This document shows, one piece after another, positions 32,007-42,960 of a stretch of 64,000 nucleotides of DNA. This DNA is from Agarophyton chilense (lineage: Eukaryota > Rhodophyta > Florideophyceae > Gracilariales > Gracilariaceae): contig JARGXX010000129.1 in assembly GCA_030374765.1 (NCBI GenBank), forward strand, positions 620,001-684,000, written 5' to 3'. Every line of letters begins with the position of its first letter. Positions within the stretch are counted from its first letter, which is position 1. Below the pieces are notes generated by a model, which saw only the letters and a list, made by a program, of their open reading frames with translations, did not search any database and was not told the origin of the DNA. The translations under genes were made by a program, and so were the position numbers.

Positions 32007-33703
32007 TCAAAGAGACGTGCGATCACGCAGGTTCGAAAGAAGCTGTGCGCGATCACCCTCAACTTGGTTCACGGGAAAGCCCGCATCTAAGAGGAACTGC
32101 CTCAGCGGATCCAAGCCTGGATCTTCGACCGGCACTGCACTTGGTTGTTGGGTAAACCCATGAGAGTACTCTTGAGCAACTCCCGCCGCTGCGGATTGAT
32201 CGACGGAAGTCGCTACGCCTGCCAGCTCTGGCTCGTCCTCGTAACCGAGTTCAGCCTCAGCTCCCGGCGCTTCCTCATTCGGTTCCTCTCCGTTCTCGGA
32301 TGGAGTAGCATCGTACACGTATCCAGTAAGCTGGTTCGGTGTCATGTCACGCGGGTTCTCCCGAAGAAAGCGAGCCTGCTCGGAGGTGATCAACTGGCGC
32401 GTCCAGGGGTCGTACCAAACGAAATCTCCAGCACTTGCTGTTCGTCCAGGAGAATGGTCGTAGTGTCTTGCACGGGTTCCGCGAGCGGATTGACCAGCTG
32501 GCACTCCATACCAGTCGACACTGTCGATTACATCTACAAGATGGAGGAAGTCGGCATGGTTCGCACGGGATCCCAGGACAAGGGAAAAAATCGAGTTCTC
32601 TCGCATACTTTCGCGCTGTGGGCGACATGTACCAAACTCTGAAGGTATCATAAGCATCCCACAGGAGGAAGACGGCCATCTTGGCGATAAACTCGGTATA
32701 AACCACAGTCCAATATCCCTAGAACGGGTCGTTAACCAACGCGGACCCGATGTAGGAGATCACCGGTGGGAGCTCCACAGGGCAACCACGAGGACTCTCG
32801 ATCGCCGCCCAATGCTCCGGAATACCGATGTAGCGCCCGAAGCGCGCGTTCCGCCGGATGCGGTCAATCTCGATCATTTGATCCGGCACCAAATAGCCCA
32901 AACGTGATCGAGTACGACGTTCCCAACGGGGATAATCCCAATAGAGAATGTCACGCTTTCGAAGGAAGCGGAATTCCGCACGAAGAAGAGGTTGCCGAAA
33001 GCAGAGAGCTGCATCACGCACACCGCGCACACCGCGCCAACCGCTAACATCGACTTCAACGAGTGTCTCGATATACGAGTAGCCTTCACCGTCGGTAAGG
33101 GCTTTCCTGGAATCTAGTTCCCAGTCCTGCGGGAGGAGAACCGTACTGATAAATCGGAGAAGACGCTGGTAAATCGGCTTGGTGAACCGCGTACGGGCTT
33201 CGGACAAGGTTTCCGATGAATATCGCGCAATCGCGTTGTCTGGAAAAGCAATATGGCTCGCCCAGTCGTCGCTATAAATCGCGTGTTCCAGAATACCGTT
33301 CCGGAATACCGTCAGGGAAATACCCACCGTGTACATACTGTTGTATCAACGCGTCATCGCGCATAGCAACTGGATCAAACCAGGGCGCTTGCGCAAAAAG
33401 TTCAACGTTGTCGAGAGGATCTCATCCATAGAAATCCGCAGGGTGCGGGTAGCTCCGCTGAGCACGACGAGAAGGAGCTCGAATCACACCCGCAGAGGCA
33501 ACGTAAGCCGCGTTCGACATCGGAGCCACGGTTGGCTGAGGTAACGGTACCGACCGGAATCCGGTGTACGGGGTGGGGAACGAACGGTATGGACCGAGTT
33601 GAGCAGTAGGCTGCGACGCAGAACCAGCAGTGTTTGACGGAGCCCCAGAAGGCACATCCTCAGAGGAGGGCTGAAACGGGTTGGACCCGGAGTTCGGATC
33701 CAT
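32007..33703 (-). pseudogene. Antisense ORF of element 2, homologous to that of element 1
   Basis: A minus-strand frame, convergent with pol, that begins at the ATG at 33,703 (MDPNSGSNPF), 168 bp inside the 3' LTR, and ends at 32,007, about 270 bp beyond the pol end. It is broken by a TGA at 33,422, a TAG at 32,719 and frameshifts near 33,300 and 32,600, but colinear homology to 3,385-5,197 runs throughout. Examples are APWFDP for APWFHP, RAEFRFLRK for RAEFRHLRR, LGYLVPDQMIEIDRI for FGFLVPYQNTEINRI, VELPPVISYIGS for VELPPVVSYLGS, VFLLWDAYDTFRVWYM for AYILWEAYDQYRLWYL, and SPGRTASAGDF for SPGRRTPLAGDF. The intact protein would be about 565 residues. No known family is recognised. Confidence 0.8.
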
Positions 33704-33871
33704 CGCGAGAGATCGAGCTTAAGAGCGGTGAGGAACAGAATGCTGTTGAGAACTGTAAGAGTTGGTCGTGCAGCAAGGAATTCGTGATGACGATGAGTAC
33801 CCGGAACACCGGTCCGACTGCGTATAAACGCTTCTTGCGTTCCCCATGGTTCGCGCTTAACGAGGGGGATA

Positions 33872-34538
33872 TGTAGTATTCTACTATGTCGGGGAATCCG
33901 ATAGGATGATTTTTCGCGAAGTCGCGGTTGGAACTCATAAGTGAGTGATGTCATCAAACTTTTGATATGAAACGGCACACCGCGTAGGATGCCAGGAGGT
34001 AGGGTACATTAGTGGAACACGTGGTATCACGAGTGGAGTGGCTTGCAACGGCGCATTTAGTGGCGATCCAAGTGGCAGGTTTTACTACCCTTTGTAGCTA
34101 GACGTCCATTAGGGACCGTACTCATACAGTGGTTGGGCTAAGTGGCTGACCAATGGGTATTATTTATATATTTATTTGGGCACTCATCCTGGCACACAGT
34201 ATATAGTGCACCAGAGGTGAGCGCCGACTCCAAGTAAAGGAGACAACATGGGCATCATGACTATTCTGTTCCTCGCTTAGTATTCCTTAACCGGAGATCC
34301 GGACGAGCTATAATAGATAGTCAGCCCCCAACCACTTCACGAGCCGTCTCGTACCTACGTTCCCTCAACGTTTTACAGTTGCACTGTTCACCCTCGTTGG
34401 CGAGTAGTGGCCTTACACCCCACTTCCAGCTCGCTGGTGTTGTAGCTCTACCACCCCTTTTACTTCGCCGCAAGCGACCCATCGGCAGTCCGAACGCTGT
34501 TGCAGGTGTCTACTCTCTCCGTTAGAGCGGATAATACA
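33872..34538 (+). repeat. 3' LTR of element 2
   Basis: A 667-bp LTR, partner of 23,885-24,551, preceded by a purine-rich tract (cgaggggga at 33,861-33,869). The target duplication gtgga follows at 34,539-34,543. Confidence 0.96.
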
Positions 34539-34569
34539 GTGGACATGAACATACGATGCGCTGATCGTG

Positions 34570-36515
34570 TTAGAGGTTTATCTCCAAAAGGCCTGCTTGC
34601 AATGTTGAATTTAGGGAACTTTGTGCGTCCCAAACGTATTCTGGAGGTTCTGGTAGGATAGTAGTGCTCTTTTCCATTTGTATTGCTTTATGGTACCAGC
34701 CCTGACGGGGCCATTTCGGGACTATCAGCATTACCGGAGCTCGGCTCTGTCGCAGTTTCATTAAGGTTGCCACCATCAGGTCTACTGGTGGACACAACAG
34801 GCGCACTCCCTTAGTTTTCTTCCAAGTTTGCAAGAGTTTCTGGTACGTCTGGAGGCGCTTAGATACCGGGTGTTCTCCAAGTGGGCTGTAGGGAAACGCC
34901 TCTAGTAGAGGTTGCATAACAGCCAGAACGAAACGCCTGAGCCTTCGGGTTATCCGGGGATCTCCGCTAGGGAACCGTCGTGACAATGCATCTGCGAATT
35001 TCTTGGCTACGGGCGGAAGCCATTCGGGCCGGATTCGCATTCCTAGTTCGTCCAACACAATTTTCAGACGTCGGAGATATTTCATGAGAGGCCGGCAGCA
35101 AGAAACAAAATTGTATGTGACGTGCACGACGACCTGGTTATCGATGTGTAGCAGAATAGGGTTTCGTTGGCTCTCCACGATCTTGCGCTCGAGACTGCCC
35201 GACTGTAGACGTCGAATTGCCTTTAACTCTTTTAGAGTGATAGACTCTGCGCGGTTCTTCCAGTTCCAGATGCCCTGAGATTTCCAATACCCGTTGACTC
35301 TGTACGAGAAGTCCTCTAAGTTGACTGTTCCTCCGTAATCAACATCCATCGCGTCGGAGTGCATAGCGCAGTCGGCGGTGGAGAGGACCATGGAAGTCCC
35401 ATCCAACTATTGACGTGTGAGTCTCTTCCAACTGCGAAGATCGCGAATACTCTGATGACTGAGCCCGCACCATCTTCTCGAGTCCCATTTGCCGTGGTTG
35501 ATATCCCAAGACAAAGAGCGCGTATAAAAAAGAGCCCAGAAAATTCTCAGCAGTGAATACACGCAGACGCCACAGAAATCTGCAGCATTTTGCCACTGAC
35601 GTAGCGCCGCCCCCGACGAACATCACTGAGAAGCTTTCGAGCAATCTCTTGCATATCGCAAAGCTTGTGGGGCTGGACGTTTAAACGCATTGTCCGCGTG
35701 CTCACCACTACCCCCAGGTGCCTCACAACCTGCCAATCGCTCCAATCTCCCTTGTCCGGACTGCGGGACAATCCTAATTGCTGCAGTAGAGCTTCCACTT
35801 TGCGCCGAGCTCTCGGGCAGTGCGCCGGGCCAGCCATGACGCAAATCCTGGACGGAGCGATCAAGAAATCGCCCAAGTAGGCCAAGACCCTGTAGCCGAA
35901 GTGCCGCTATTCCGTAACTAATAAAGTCATCAACTGCGTGAGCCAGATCGGCTAGTGTCCCCACCCAAACTGCAACGCGACACAACGAAAGCATCGTCCA
36001 TAGTAGAAGAACAGAAACCAATCCGGTATGGCTGGGGCAAACCGCATATGCCTGTATCCTCTCTCGATGTCCATGTACATCATGTAGTCTTCCTTTTGTA
36101 ACGTTATGGCAAAGTGCTCCACGGATGCAATGCGTAGTGAGCCGGGGTTCCAGTTCTTGGACTGTATCAAAAGATTGATGACGAAACAACTTTTGCGCTA
36201 TACTTCTTTCTCTTTCCAGGTAGTAAAGGCCAACCAGACTACCACTCCCGCTCGTGAAAGACGTTCCACATGCCTCTGGGACACTTGCTGCTAAATTCCA
36301 AGCTTGCAACCCTCTTCCAAGTCCCTCGAAGCGAAGGCGTTGTCCTTTTCTGACTGCGGCACGTCCGACAGCTGCACACCATGATACGGGGTGAAGGTCC
36401 GAGTGGGAGATTCGTACAAACTATACTTGACTGCTCGGTAGAGGTATTCTGAGCAATCAATCTCGCGCCATTCTTCTGCTTTGCGCTGTGTTGCATGCCA
36501 TAGGCAACGAAACAT
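34570..36515 (-). pseudogene. DIRS-like reverse transcriptase/RNase H, frameshifted
   Basis: Overlapping minus-strand pieces in different frames read in order. The RT N-terminal region is at 36,515-36,291 (EWREIDCSEYLYRAVKYSL). Next are YMDIERGYRHMRFAPAIPDW near 36,080, the catalytic box YLGDFLIAPSR near 35,870 and DWSDWQVVRHLGVVVSTRTM near 35,720. RNase H and the tail are at 35,406-34,570 (LLHIDNQVVVHV, KKFADALSRRFPSGD, MLIVPKWPRQGWYHK). This LG-V-V-T pattern and the W/P-rich tail are typical of RTs from tyrosine-recombinase retroelements, not Ty3 or LINE RTs. The box is YLGD where YLDD is expected. At least three frame breaks are present. Confidence 0.65.
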
Positions 36516-36526
36516 TTTGATTTGGC

Positions 36527-37203
36527 CTACTGTTCATTGGCGGACGAACCCCTCCCGCTACAGCGCTTTATCGCGTTGCTGGCATGGAGAGTTGCTACTG
36601 CCCTCATTAACTGGGTCGCCATGTGTGATTCCAGACGTCCCATGGGTTCCTCTAAATGTTCCGCTGCAGCAATATTTCCTTTCTTCTCCAACATAGGCAG
36701 CACCAGTTTTGCATGAGTGGGATCTTCCGCCGCCATTTTGTAGAACTCGCGGCGAAGATCCACCACTCGCAGGGCATTTTTAATCGTAACAATGGCCCAA
36801 ATGTCAAACTTCTGGGCTTCTTCCTCCTTATTATCGACCAATGACTCTTCACGCAGTGAGATGGAAGCCTCATAGAAATGCATCCAGTACCCAGCTGTGT
36901 TAATGTAGATAGACTCGTACTCGGACAAAGGCCTCATGATGGTATGCTTCTCCGTATGCATGCGCAAGGGCCACTCACGATGAGCAAAGAACCCACCATA
37001 AAACGCTTGAATTGAAGGGACCTATTCATACAGATATCGAGCCAATCCGAATTCCGTATCATCTCGACAACGATGGGCAACTTTGGCATATGCCACCATG
37101 TAAGCTTCGTCAATCCCCACGGCCTCCGACAAAACTTTTCTTTACAACGTTTTCGTTTTTTCCAGAAGCCCGCTAGCGTCCGCCAAGCTATTATTGAAAG
37201 CAC
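36527..37203 (-). pseudogene. Gag-like ORFs upstream of the DIRS-like RT
   Basis: Two overlapping minus-strand frames (37,203-36,934 and 36,967-36,527) lie between the terminal repeat and the RT. The second encodes a helical, charged protein (REESLVDNKEEEAQKFDIWA, LRREFYKMAAEDP) without a zinc knuckle. The position suggests the first ORF of the element. No family motif is visible. Confidence 0.4.
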
Positions 37204-37282
37204 TCATTTTCATTCAGATCACCGATCTGCTCATGCAAACGCATTCGGCCAACGCAAACCGCCTGCCGCTGACGTTCGGGAC

Positions 37283-37505
37283 TCTCTTTAAAAGAGAGAG
37301 GCACGAAGACGACCAGATTGCCACCATCGTCGGGCCGCTCATTCATACTTTAGTACCGCCAGCGGCGGCGAGCGATCGTCAGTGCAACGGCCCCTACTGC
37401 CCGTACGCGTCGTGTAATCCGCACTGAATGGTGCAGTCTGCGCAATCCTCCCTATCCATGTGCAGTGCGTTCAATGCATATAAAGCGTCTATATTACATG
37501 TAACA
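37283..37505. repeat. Upstream terminal repeat of the DIRS-like element
   Basis: A direct-repeat partner of 22,540-22,815, about 75% similar by eye. It sits just upstream of the gag-like ORFs. Confidence 0.6.
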
Positions 37506-38279
37506 GCGCAGAAGAAAATCCCAGCTTGGGTCAAAGTGAGTTCTGTCACAGCATAATTCTTTGCAATGCTGAGTGCAGTTTGAAACATCCCAAAGACCTT
37601 CAGTGACCACATATGGATTTTCAACGACTCCCGTTCGACGCTTTACGTTCTCGAAGGATAACTTAAACAACAATCACCTCACCTGCAGGGGCTAGCAAAG
37701 GCCTTCAAAGAGCTACCTATAAATGCACTGTCCATATCTCATTGGTTCCGAGTCACTGCAGAACGACAGAAGAAGAACGAGTAGACCAGCTGGCGACTAC
37801 TCGTTTGTTAACACCATTAGAAGAGTAGGTCGAAGTGGAGCATGATCTTTTGGACGTGATATCTGCGCTTACGATCAAGCCAAACAACGGGAGGCTGTTT
37901 CCGGAAAATGAAGAGAACCGAGTTGACTCTAAAGATGCGCGCTTTACGGAGGCTGTGCTAGCCTAATGCTACACTGGGCACAATCTTTCCCTCTATTTGG
38001 TTGCAAGTAATGTCGAGGAAAGTACACTACGCTGTGAGTGCGCTTTGGGAGTCAAAACAGACAGCGAACACGTGGTCATGCGCCAGAATCCGATAGCATA
38101 TGTAAATCTAACAGTCTCCGAGTAGGGTGTGGTAAAACTTAAGCTCTTTCCATCGAGGTTATATTCGGTCTTGTGCTGTCGACTGAAACGGTTTTGGCAT
38201 CCGTTTTTCTTGAATCTATGAAGAGTGAAGGTATTAAAAGAACGAGGTTGCAGAAGATCCCTTCCTTTGAATTGGCTAT
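37506..38279. other. Inter-element DNA, nothing recognised
   Basis: No convincing ORF, LTR or RNA gene. It lies between the DIRS-like repeat and the remnant Ty3 element. Confidence 0.4.
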
Positions 38280-40715
38280 TTCACCGAGTGTGTCCTTCTT
38301 GACAGAGATCACGTTATAGTGTCCATCTGTAATGGCTGAAAGTTTGTGGCACTTCTGTTTTCCAGGATTCCAGTACTTCTTCCGTATGAATTCTGGATGG
38401 CCCTTTTTGATTGGCGTTATGTTATATCTAATGCTAGAGTCAAAATCACGCTTAACAGGGCTTATAGAAGAAGCATGGAATTGCCGGCCAGGGGCGCTAG
38501 CGTGGAGAGCCAGCTCTTCCATTGCTTGCATTAGTTCTCCGAAGAAGAGACGAAATCCAGCGTGGGCTGGAATTCCAAAGTCACAGGTGGAGAAGTACGC
38601 GATAGACCCTATAGAAATGCAGTAAAACCAATAGTTCTGTGTATATGTGTGGTATACGAGAACGTCATAGCTGCCGAAAACAAGGCTCACGTTTTTAGAT
38701 AATCTGCGACGCATGAACGGAGAGATGCGAGCAGCCTTTCTATAAACTGGTCAGTTTTCTCATTACAATGAAGATGGTAGGTTGTATGAACGGTGTTTTG
38801 ACGTCAAAAGTGCGATACACGTTTTGGAAGAATCGCGATGAGATTTGTTTCCAATTGTCGTAGAAAACGTTAGCCGAGGAATAGTAGACGAATATCCAAT
38901 GGTTTACGACCGCTTGAGTCACTTTGAAATAGGAAGTCGTTCGTAGAGGCACGGTTCGAACCAGATTCAAATAGCGATCTGTGATTACGAGTAAGAACTC
39001 GTGTCCGCTTTGCAGGGTTAGGTTCAGGCTGAGTCTGTCAATTGCGACGAACTCTATCGGAGCCCGTGCTGGGGTTGGTCTCCACTTTGTTGAGTGAGGG
39101 CATAGCTTCCCCGGATTCTTCGCGCAATAGGAACAAAACTGCACGGTTGCGTAGCGAGCCACAGCTAAGGCTCGCCCATAAATGTTCCTCCTCGAGCTTC
39201 TGCTCTCCAGAATATCTACCGAGCTTCGCATAGTCCCACAGATGCAATACTTTAGTTTTTAAAGCATGCCGTATCAAAACTTGTGTGACGCGTTCTACCG
39301 TGCTTACGAGGTACCCAATGTAGTTTATCTAAAAATGAAGATCCGCTTCATTATTGAATCTGGATCGTATTTTCGTTGAGAATAGGGCGCTTTGTTGTTC
39401 TCGGATCATTTCTTTTACAGTCGTAGAGACACAATTGCCTAGAAGGTGGTTCTGAACTTATTCCACGACTAGTAACTCATTGTTCGTATCCTTGCCTTCC
39501 TATGTTGGGCCGTCGGTGATATAGCACGATATCTTCTATTCATTTCTGGCCAAATGTTTTCTATTCATGGGTAAACGGGACAAATCGTCTGCTTCTGCGT
39601 TCTGGGTGCCTTTCTTGAAGATCACATTGAAGTAATACTCGGCGGGGTGTAGGCGACAACACAGTACAAGGCCTGACGGTTCTGATATGGTCATCATCCA
39701 TCGTAAGGGGGAACGATCTATGTACACGGTAAAGTGCGCTACCGTGAGTTGTGGGCGAAGGCTGCTAGAGCCCAAACCACAGCTAAACACTATTTCCCCG
39801 CCGAAAAGGAGTTCCGTTCGTAAATATTTAGTGAACGTGTCCAGTAACCAATAGGTGTTTGTTCCCTTTCTGGGAGATTCTGAAACAGAAAACAGTCTAC
39901 TTTTTAGTCACTAGAGTCCGTCTCCACGGAAAACGGGTCTTCGGGTTTCGGTATCAAACATATCCTTGCTGAGGTTACCTCCTATTTGAAGGAGTTGAAG
40001 GCATCCGTATGGGTGGTCATGAAGCGTTCCTGCTGAACTGGTTTTTATTTCCCAAGAAGAAAGTTCACAGGGTCCGAGGTGTCCGAGAAGTTTGGGAAAA
40101 AACTGTCAGTAGACGTGGACTAACCCTTAGATGGAGCTGAGTTCCGTTTTAGTACGGGGCTCCCTCGCTTGTCGAAGACGTCGCAGCGACTTCACTCGAG
40201 CTTTTTCGATAGGTACACGTCCTGAACGGTTTGTATGGTCATGATACTGGGCTGTATCTCTGAAGAATTAACCCTTCCTCAGTTTGATAGTTATTTCAGC
40301 CTCACGAAAAGTGGTCAGTTTATCCATAAAAAGGTAATCTTGATATCGAAATTGTTCGGGAAGACGATTATATCGTCTGGATGAACTAAGCGCGAACACC
40401 ACTCAAAGTGGCCCATCGAAATGTTGGTAGCACGCTGAAAAGTAGCGGTAGCACTGGTTAAACCATAAAACATTCGTTTGAAAACGTAGAATCATGAATG
40501 AAAAACAAAAACGGTCTTTTCTTGGTCTTGTTTCTTAACAGGTGACTGAAAATATCTTCAATTGGCTTTCAACGCGGTGAAATTGGTAGCAGGGCCAAGA
40601 GAGTCGATGTACTCACCCATTCGTAATATTACATACACATCTCTGATTTTTGCGTCGCTTCGGGGACGATATCTTTTACAGAAACGTCAAGAGCCATCTT
40701 ATTTAAGAGCCAGTA

Positions 40716-42960
40716 TCATCCGGTGCACCAAAGTAGGGTCAGTAGACCAAATAGGGTCGCTTTGGTGATTATATTTCGCCACATTTTCACAGAATATGAA
40801 ACTCTCCGATATCATAACTACTCTACGTTAGAAACGGCTCATAACATTCGAATTCCAATGACACCATCAGAATCGGCGCGCTTTTTCAGATGGATAACCA
40901 CCATTTCGTCTGCTGCGGCCTTCTCCCAGGCTGCGAACAGCACTCGTGACTCCAAAACTCTCTTGAATCGGCAGTACTTTTGTTCAGTAGCCCGAATGAC
41001 ACACAAACGCGTTTTCGCACTGAAGCAAGGCGTTCCCCGACAAAACTTGCATCACGTCTTACTTGACCTCCGGAGCTCAACAACATCCATAAGTAAATGT
41101 GCTCGAAAACACAATGTACCCTACTCTACCTTGCAGCGCAAACACTGCACGCAAAGTGGCTCGGCCACATCTAAACGCAGAGGGCGTAAACCACTCTTCT
41201 CAGAAACAGAGGAGAAACTTATCAAGCAGTCCGTCCTGTCGTTTTCGCATCAGGGAACACCTCTTTCACACAACTGCTTCAATGATCTTGTACAACATTT
41301 TGTACACTCGCTGCCACCTCAGCGTAGACAAACATTGCCCTTCATCAACTGCAAACCAGGTGATGGTTTTGTTCGTAACTTTCTCCGACGACACCCGGAT
41401 GTATCCTTAAAGCGAAGATCTCAATTGGAAAAACCACGACAGATGGCCATGTCCGCGAACAATCTTGCGAAACACTTTGCACGTCTCACGCAAGTTTATA
41501 AGGAATTCAAAATAGAATCCCCTGAACAGATCTTCAAAATCGATGAGAGCGGTTTCTCTACTCGCACTGCAGCTCGATGCCGGGCGAAGGCGTTGTTTGA
41601 CGCAACAGGCCGTAGTAATTCTGTCGAACTCAAATGGACTTCAAACGCGCAGCACGTTACCATCATGCCAGTCGTATCCGCTGATGGTCGTGCATGGAGC
41701 CCGCTCGTCGTGCTACCTGGAAAGCAAGCAAAAATCGAAGGAAGGCAGACGGAACTGTAGAGACACCGTCCACCTTCCTGCCACCAAACGCATATTGCGT
41801 GTATCGAGAGAAGGCCGGTGTTGATAGCCAGATATTTCTCGAGTGGGGGAATAAGTTTGTTCAAGAGACCACACGTCTGCGAGAGAGATATAGGAACATT
41901 GTCCTTGCGTTGGATGGGTATGGAGCACACTGTACATTCAAGGTTCTTCTTTTGTTCAAGGACAATCGTATTGTTGTGGTTGCCTTGCCCGCGCACACAA
42001 GCCACCGCACGCAACCTCTGGACTTTTCGGTCTTCTCCCCGTATAAGACAGCGTTCCGTAATGCACTCAACCGCCGCACGCTCTTTGTCAACGAATGTTC
42101 CAAAAACGATGTGTACACAATATGTGAGCTATTAATAAACGCGTACAATCGAGCTGTTACGTTTCAAATCATCATAAGCGGTTTTAAGGCCTGTGGATTA
42201 CGGGAGTCGCCAACGGGAGGTGTGAATCCAAAAGTTATCAAAACCACCGACATTACTAACCTACAGAGTGCACCCATTCAAGGTGCCGCGTTTACGACAT
42301 ACAATCAACTAGTTCACTCATTCACCACGTCCCTTAATCTGTTACGCAGTGATAGCGATGTGTTAGTGAACGGGACATTGAACACAACAGGTGGGTTGTT
42401 GTTGACTGGGAATGGTGTGCTTACGGCGTTAGAGAAGCGCCAACAGGAACGTGCACGCGCGGAAAAGGAAAAGAATGATCGCGCTGCTTTGGCAGAAAAG
42501 AGGTGCATTGAAAAGCATCTTGAAATGGCGGACCGCCAACGTCGGCGCCTTCAAGCCGAGATGGACAAGCGAGCTCACGAGGTTTGGCTTGCTTCGCGCG
42601 GTGAACGAGCCTTAACGTTGGCAGCGACCAGAGCTGCGCGCCGCGATGCAGCAAGGCTACGGGCTCGTTTGGGAAATGCAGTTACTGAAGGCACTCCTTG
42701 AAAATGATAGTTTTTTTGGCGCCTTGACACGGTGCGTTTGGCCCACATTATGTCTTTTCTTGAGACCTTTAGGGATATCAAATAGCACCTTTGTAAGGCC
42801 GTTAATGAAGCCTAAAGAGCACCGAATTCTCGTTCGAAAACCCCGAGCTATATCCCGATGTTTCAAAGGTTACATAGGAAGCGTTTGAAGATATGTAGTC
42901 AATATTAACCAAAAAAGAATTTAAATCTTTGAAAATGACCCATCTTTTGGTACTTTACGA
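40716..42960 (+). mobile_element. pogo/Tigger-like DNA transposon inserted in element 3
   Basis: A 2,245-bp insertion flanked by TA (40,714-40,715 and 42,961-42,962). Removing it rejoins element 3 at a point that matches element 1 at about 20 of 24 bases across the junction. Imperfect terminal inverted repeats lie at 40,716-40,741 (ends agtagggtca) and 42,936-42,960 (begins tgacccatct). TA target sites are the rule for the Tc1/mariner/pogo superfamily. It encodes a DDE transposase. Confidence 0.75.
40858..42701 (+). pseudogene. pogo/Tigger-like DDE transposase, frameshifted
   Basis: Starts at the ATG at 40,858 (MTPSESARFF). The N-terminal half has a Psq-type helix-turn-helix (STTSISKCARKHNVPYSTLQ), a Lys/Arg-rich RGRKPLFSETEEKLIK segment and a CENP-B-like second domain (DGFVRNFLRRHPDVSLKRRS). 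The DDE_1 core follows: FKIDESGFSTR (first D), LALDGYGAHCTF (second D) and SHRTQPLDFSVFSPYK (third D). A one-base frameshift near 41,735, by an A-run, ends the first frame at 41,760; the second continues to 42,701 with a Lys/Arg/Glu-rich helical tail. Apart from that lesion the protein, about 610 residues, looks complete. Confidence 0.85.

Larger units (their letters stand above)
23885..34538 (+). mobile_element. Complete Ty3/gypsy chromovirus (element 2) with antisense ORF
   Basis: A 10,654-bp LTR retrotransposon on the plus strand, with 667-bp LTRs (TG...CA) and a perfect 5-bp target duplication gtgga (23,880-23,884 and 34,539-34,543). It runs LTR, primer-binding site, gag, Pol (protease, RT, RNase H, integrase, chromodomain), a convergent minus-strand ORF, a short purine run (cgaggggga) and LTR. 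About a dozen substitutions separate the LTRs by eye. It is inserted in a DIRS-like element. Pol contains eight in-frame stops, so this copy cannot replicate on its own. Its LTR sequence is unrelated to that of element 1, though its proteins and gene order are clearly related. Confidence 0.94.
22540..37505 (-). mobile_element. Decayed tyrosine-recombinase (DIRS-like) retrotransposon, split by element 2
   Basis: A minus-strand element bounded by two diverged direct repeats of about 220-270 bp (22,540-22,815 and 37,283-37,505, roughly 75% similar by eye). Gag-like ORFs lie at 36,527-37,203, RT/RNase H at 34,570-36,515 and a tyrosine-recombinase-like relic at 22,900-23,770. The last two are now separated by the complete Ty3 element 23,885-34,538. 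Removing that insertion rejoins RT/RNase H directly to the recombinase region, which is the gene order of DIRS-type elements. The RT carries the typical sequence YLGDFLIAPSR (YLDD expected) and a W/P-rich tail (VPKWPRQGWYHK) seen in DIRS-like RT/RNase H proteins. Confidence 0.6.
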
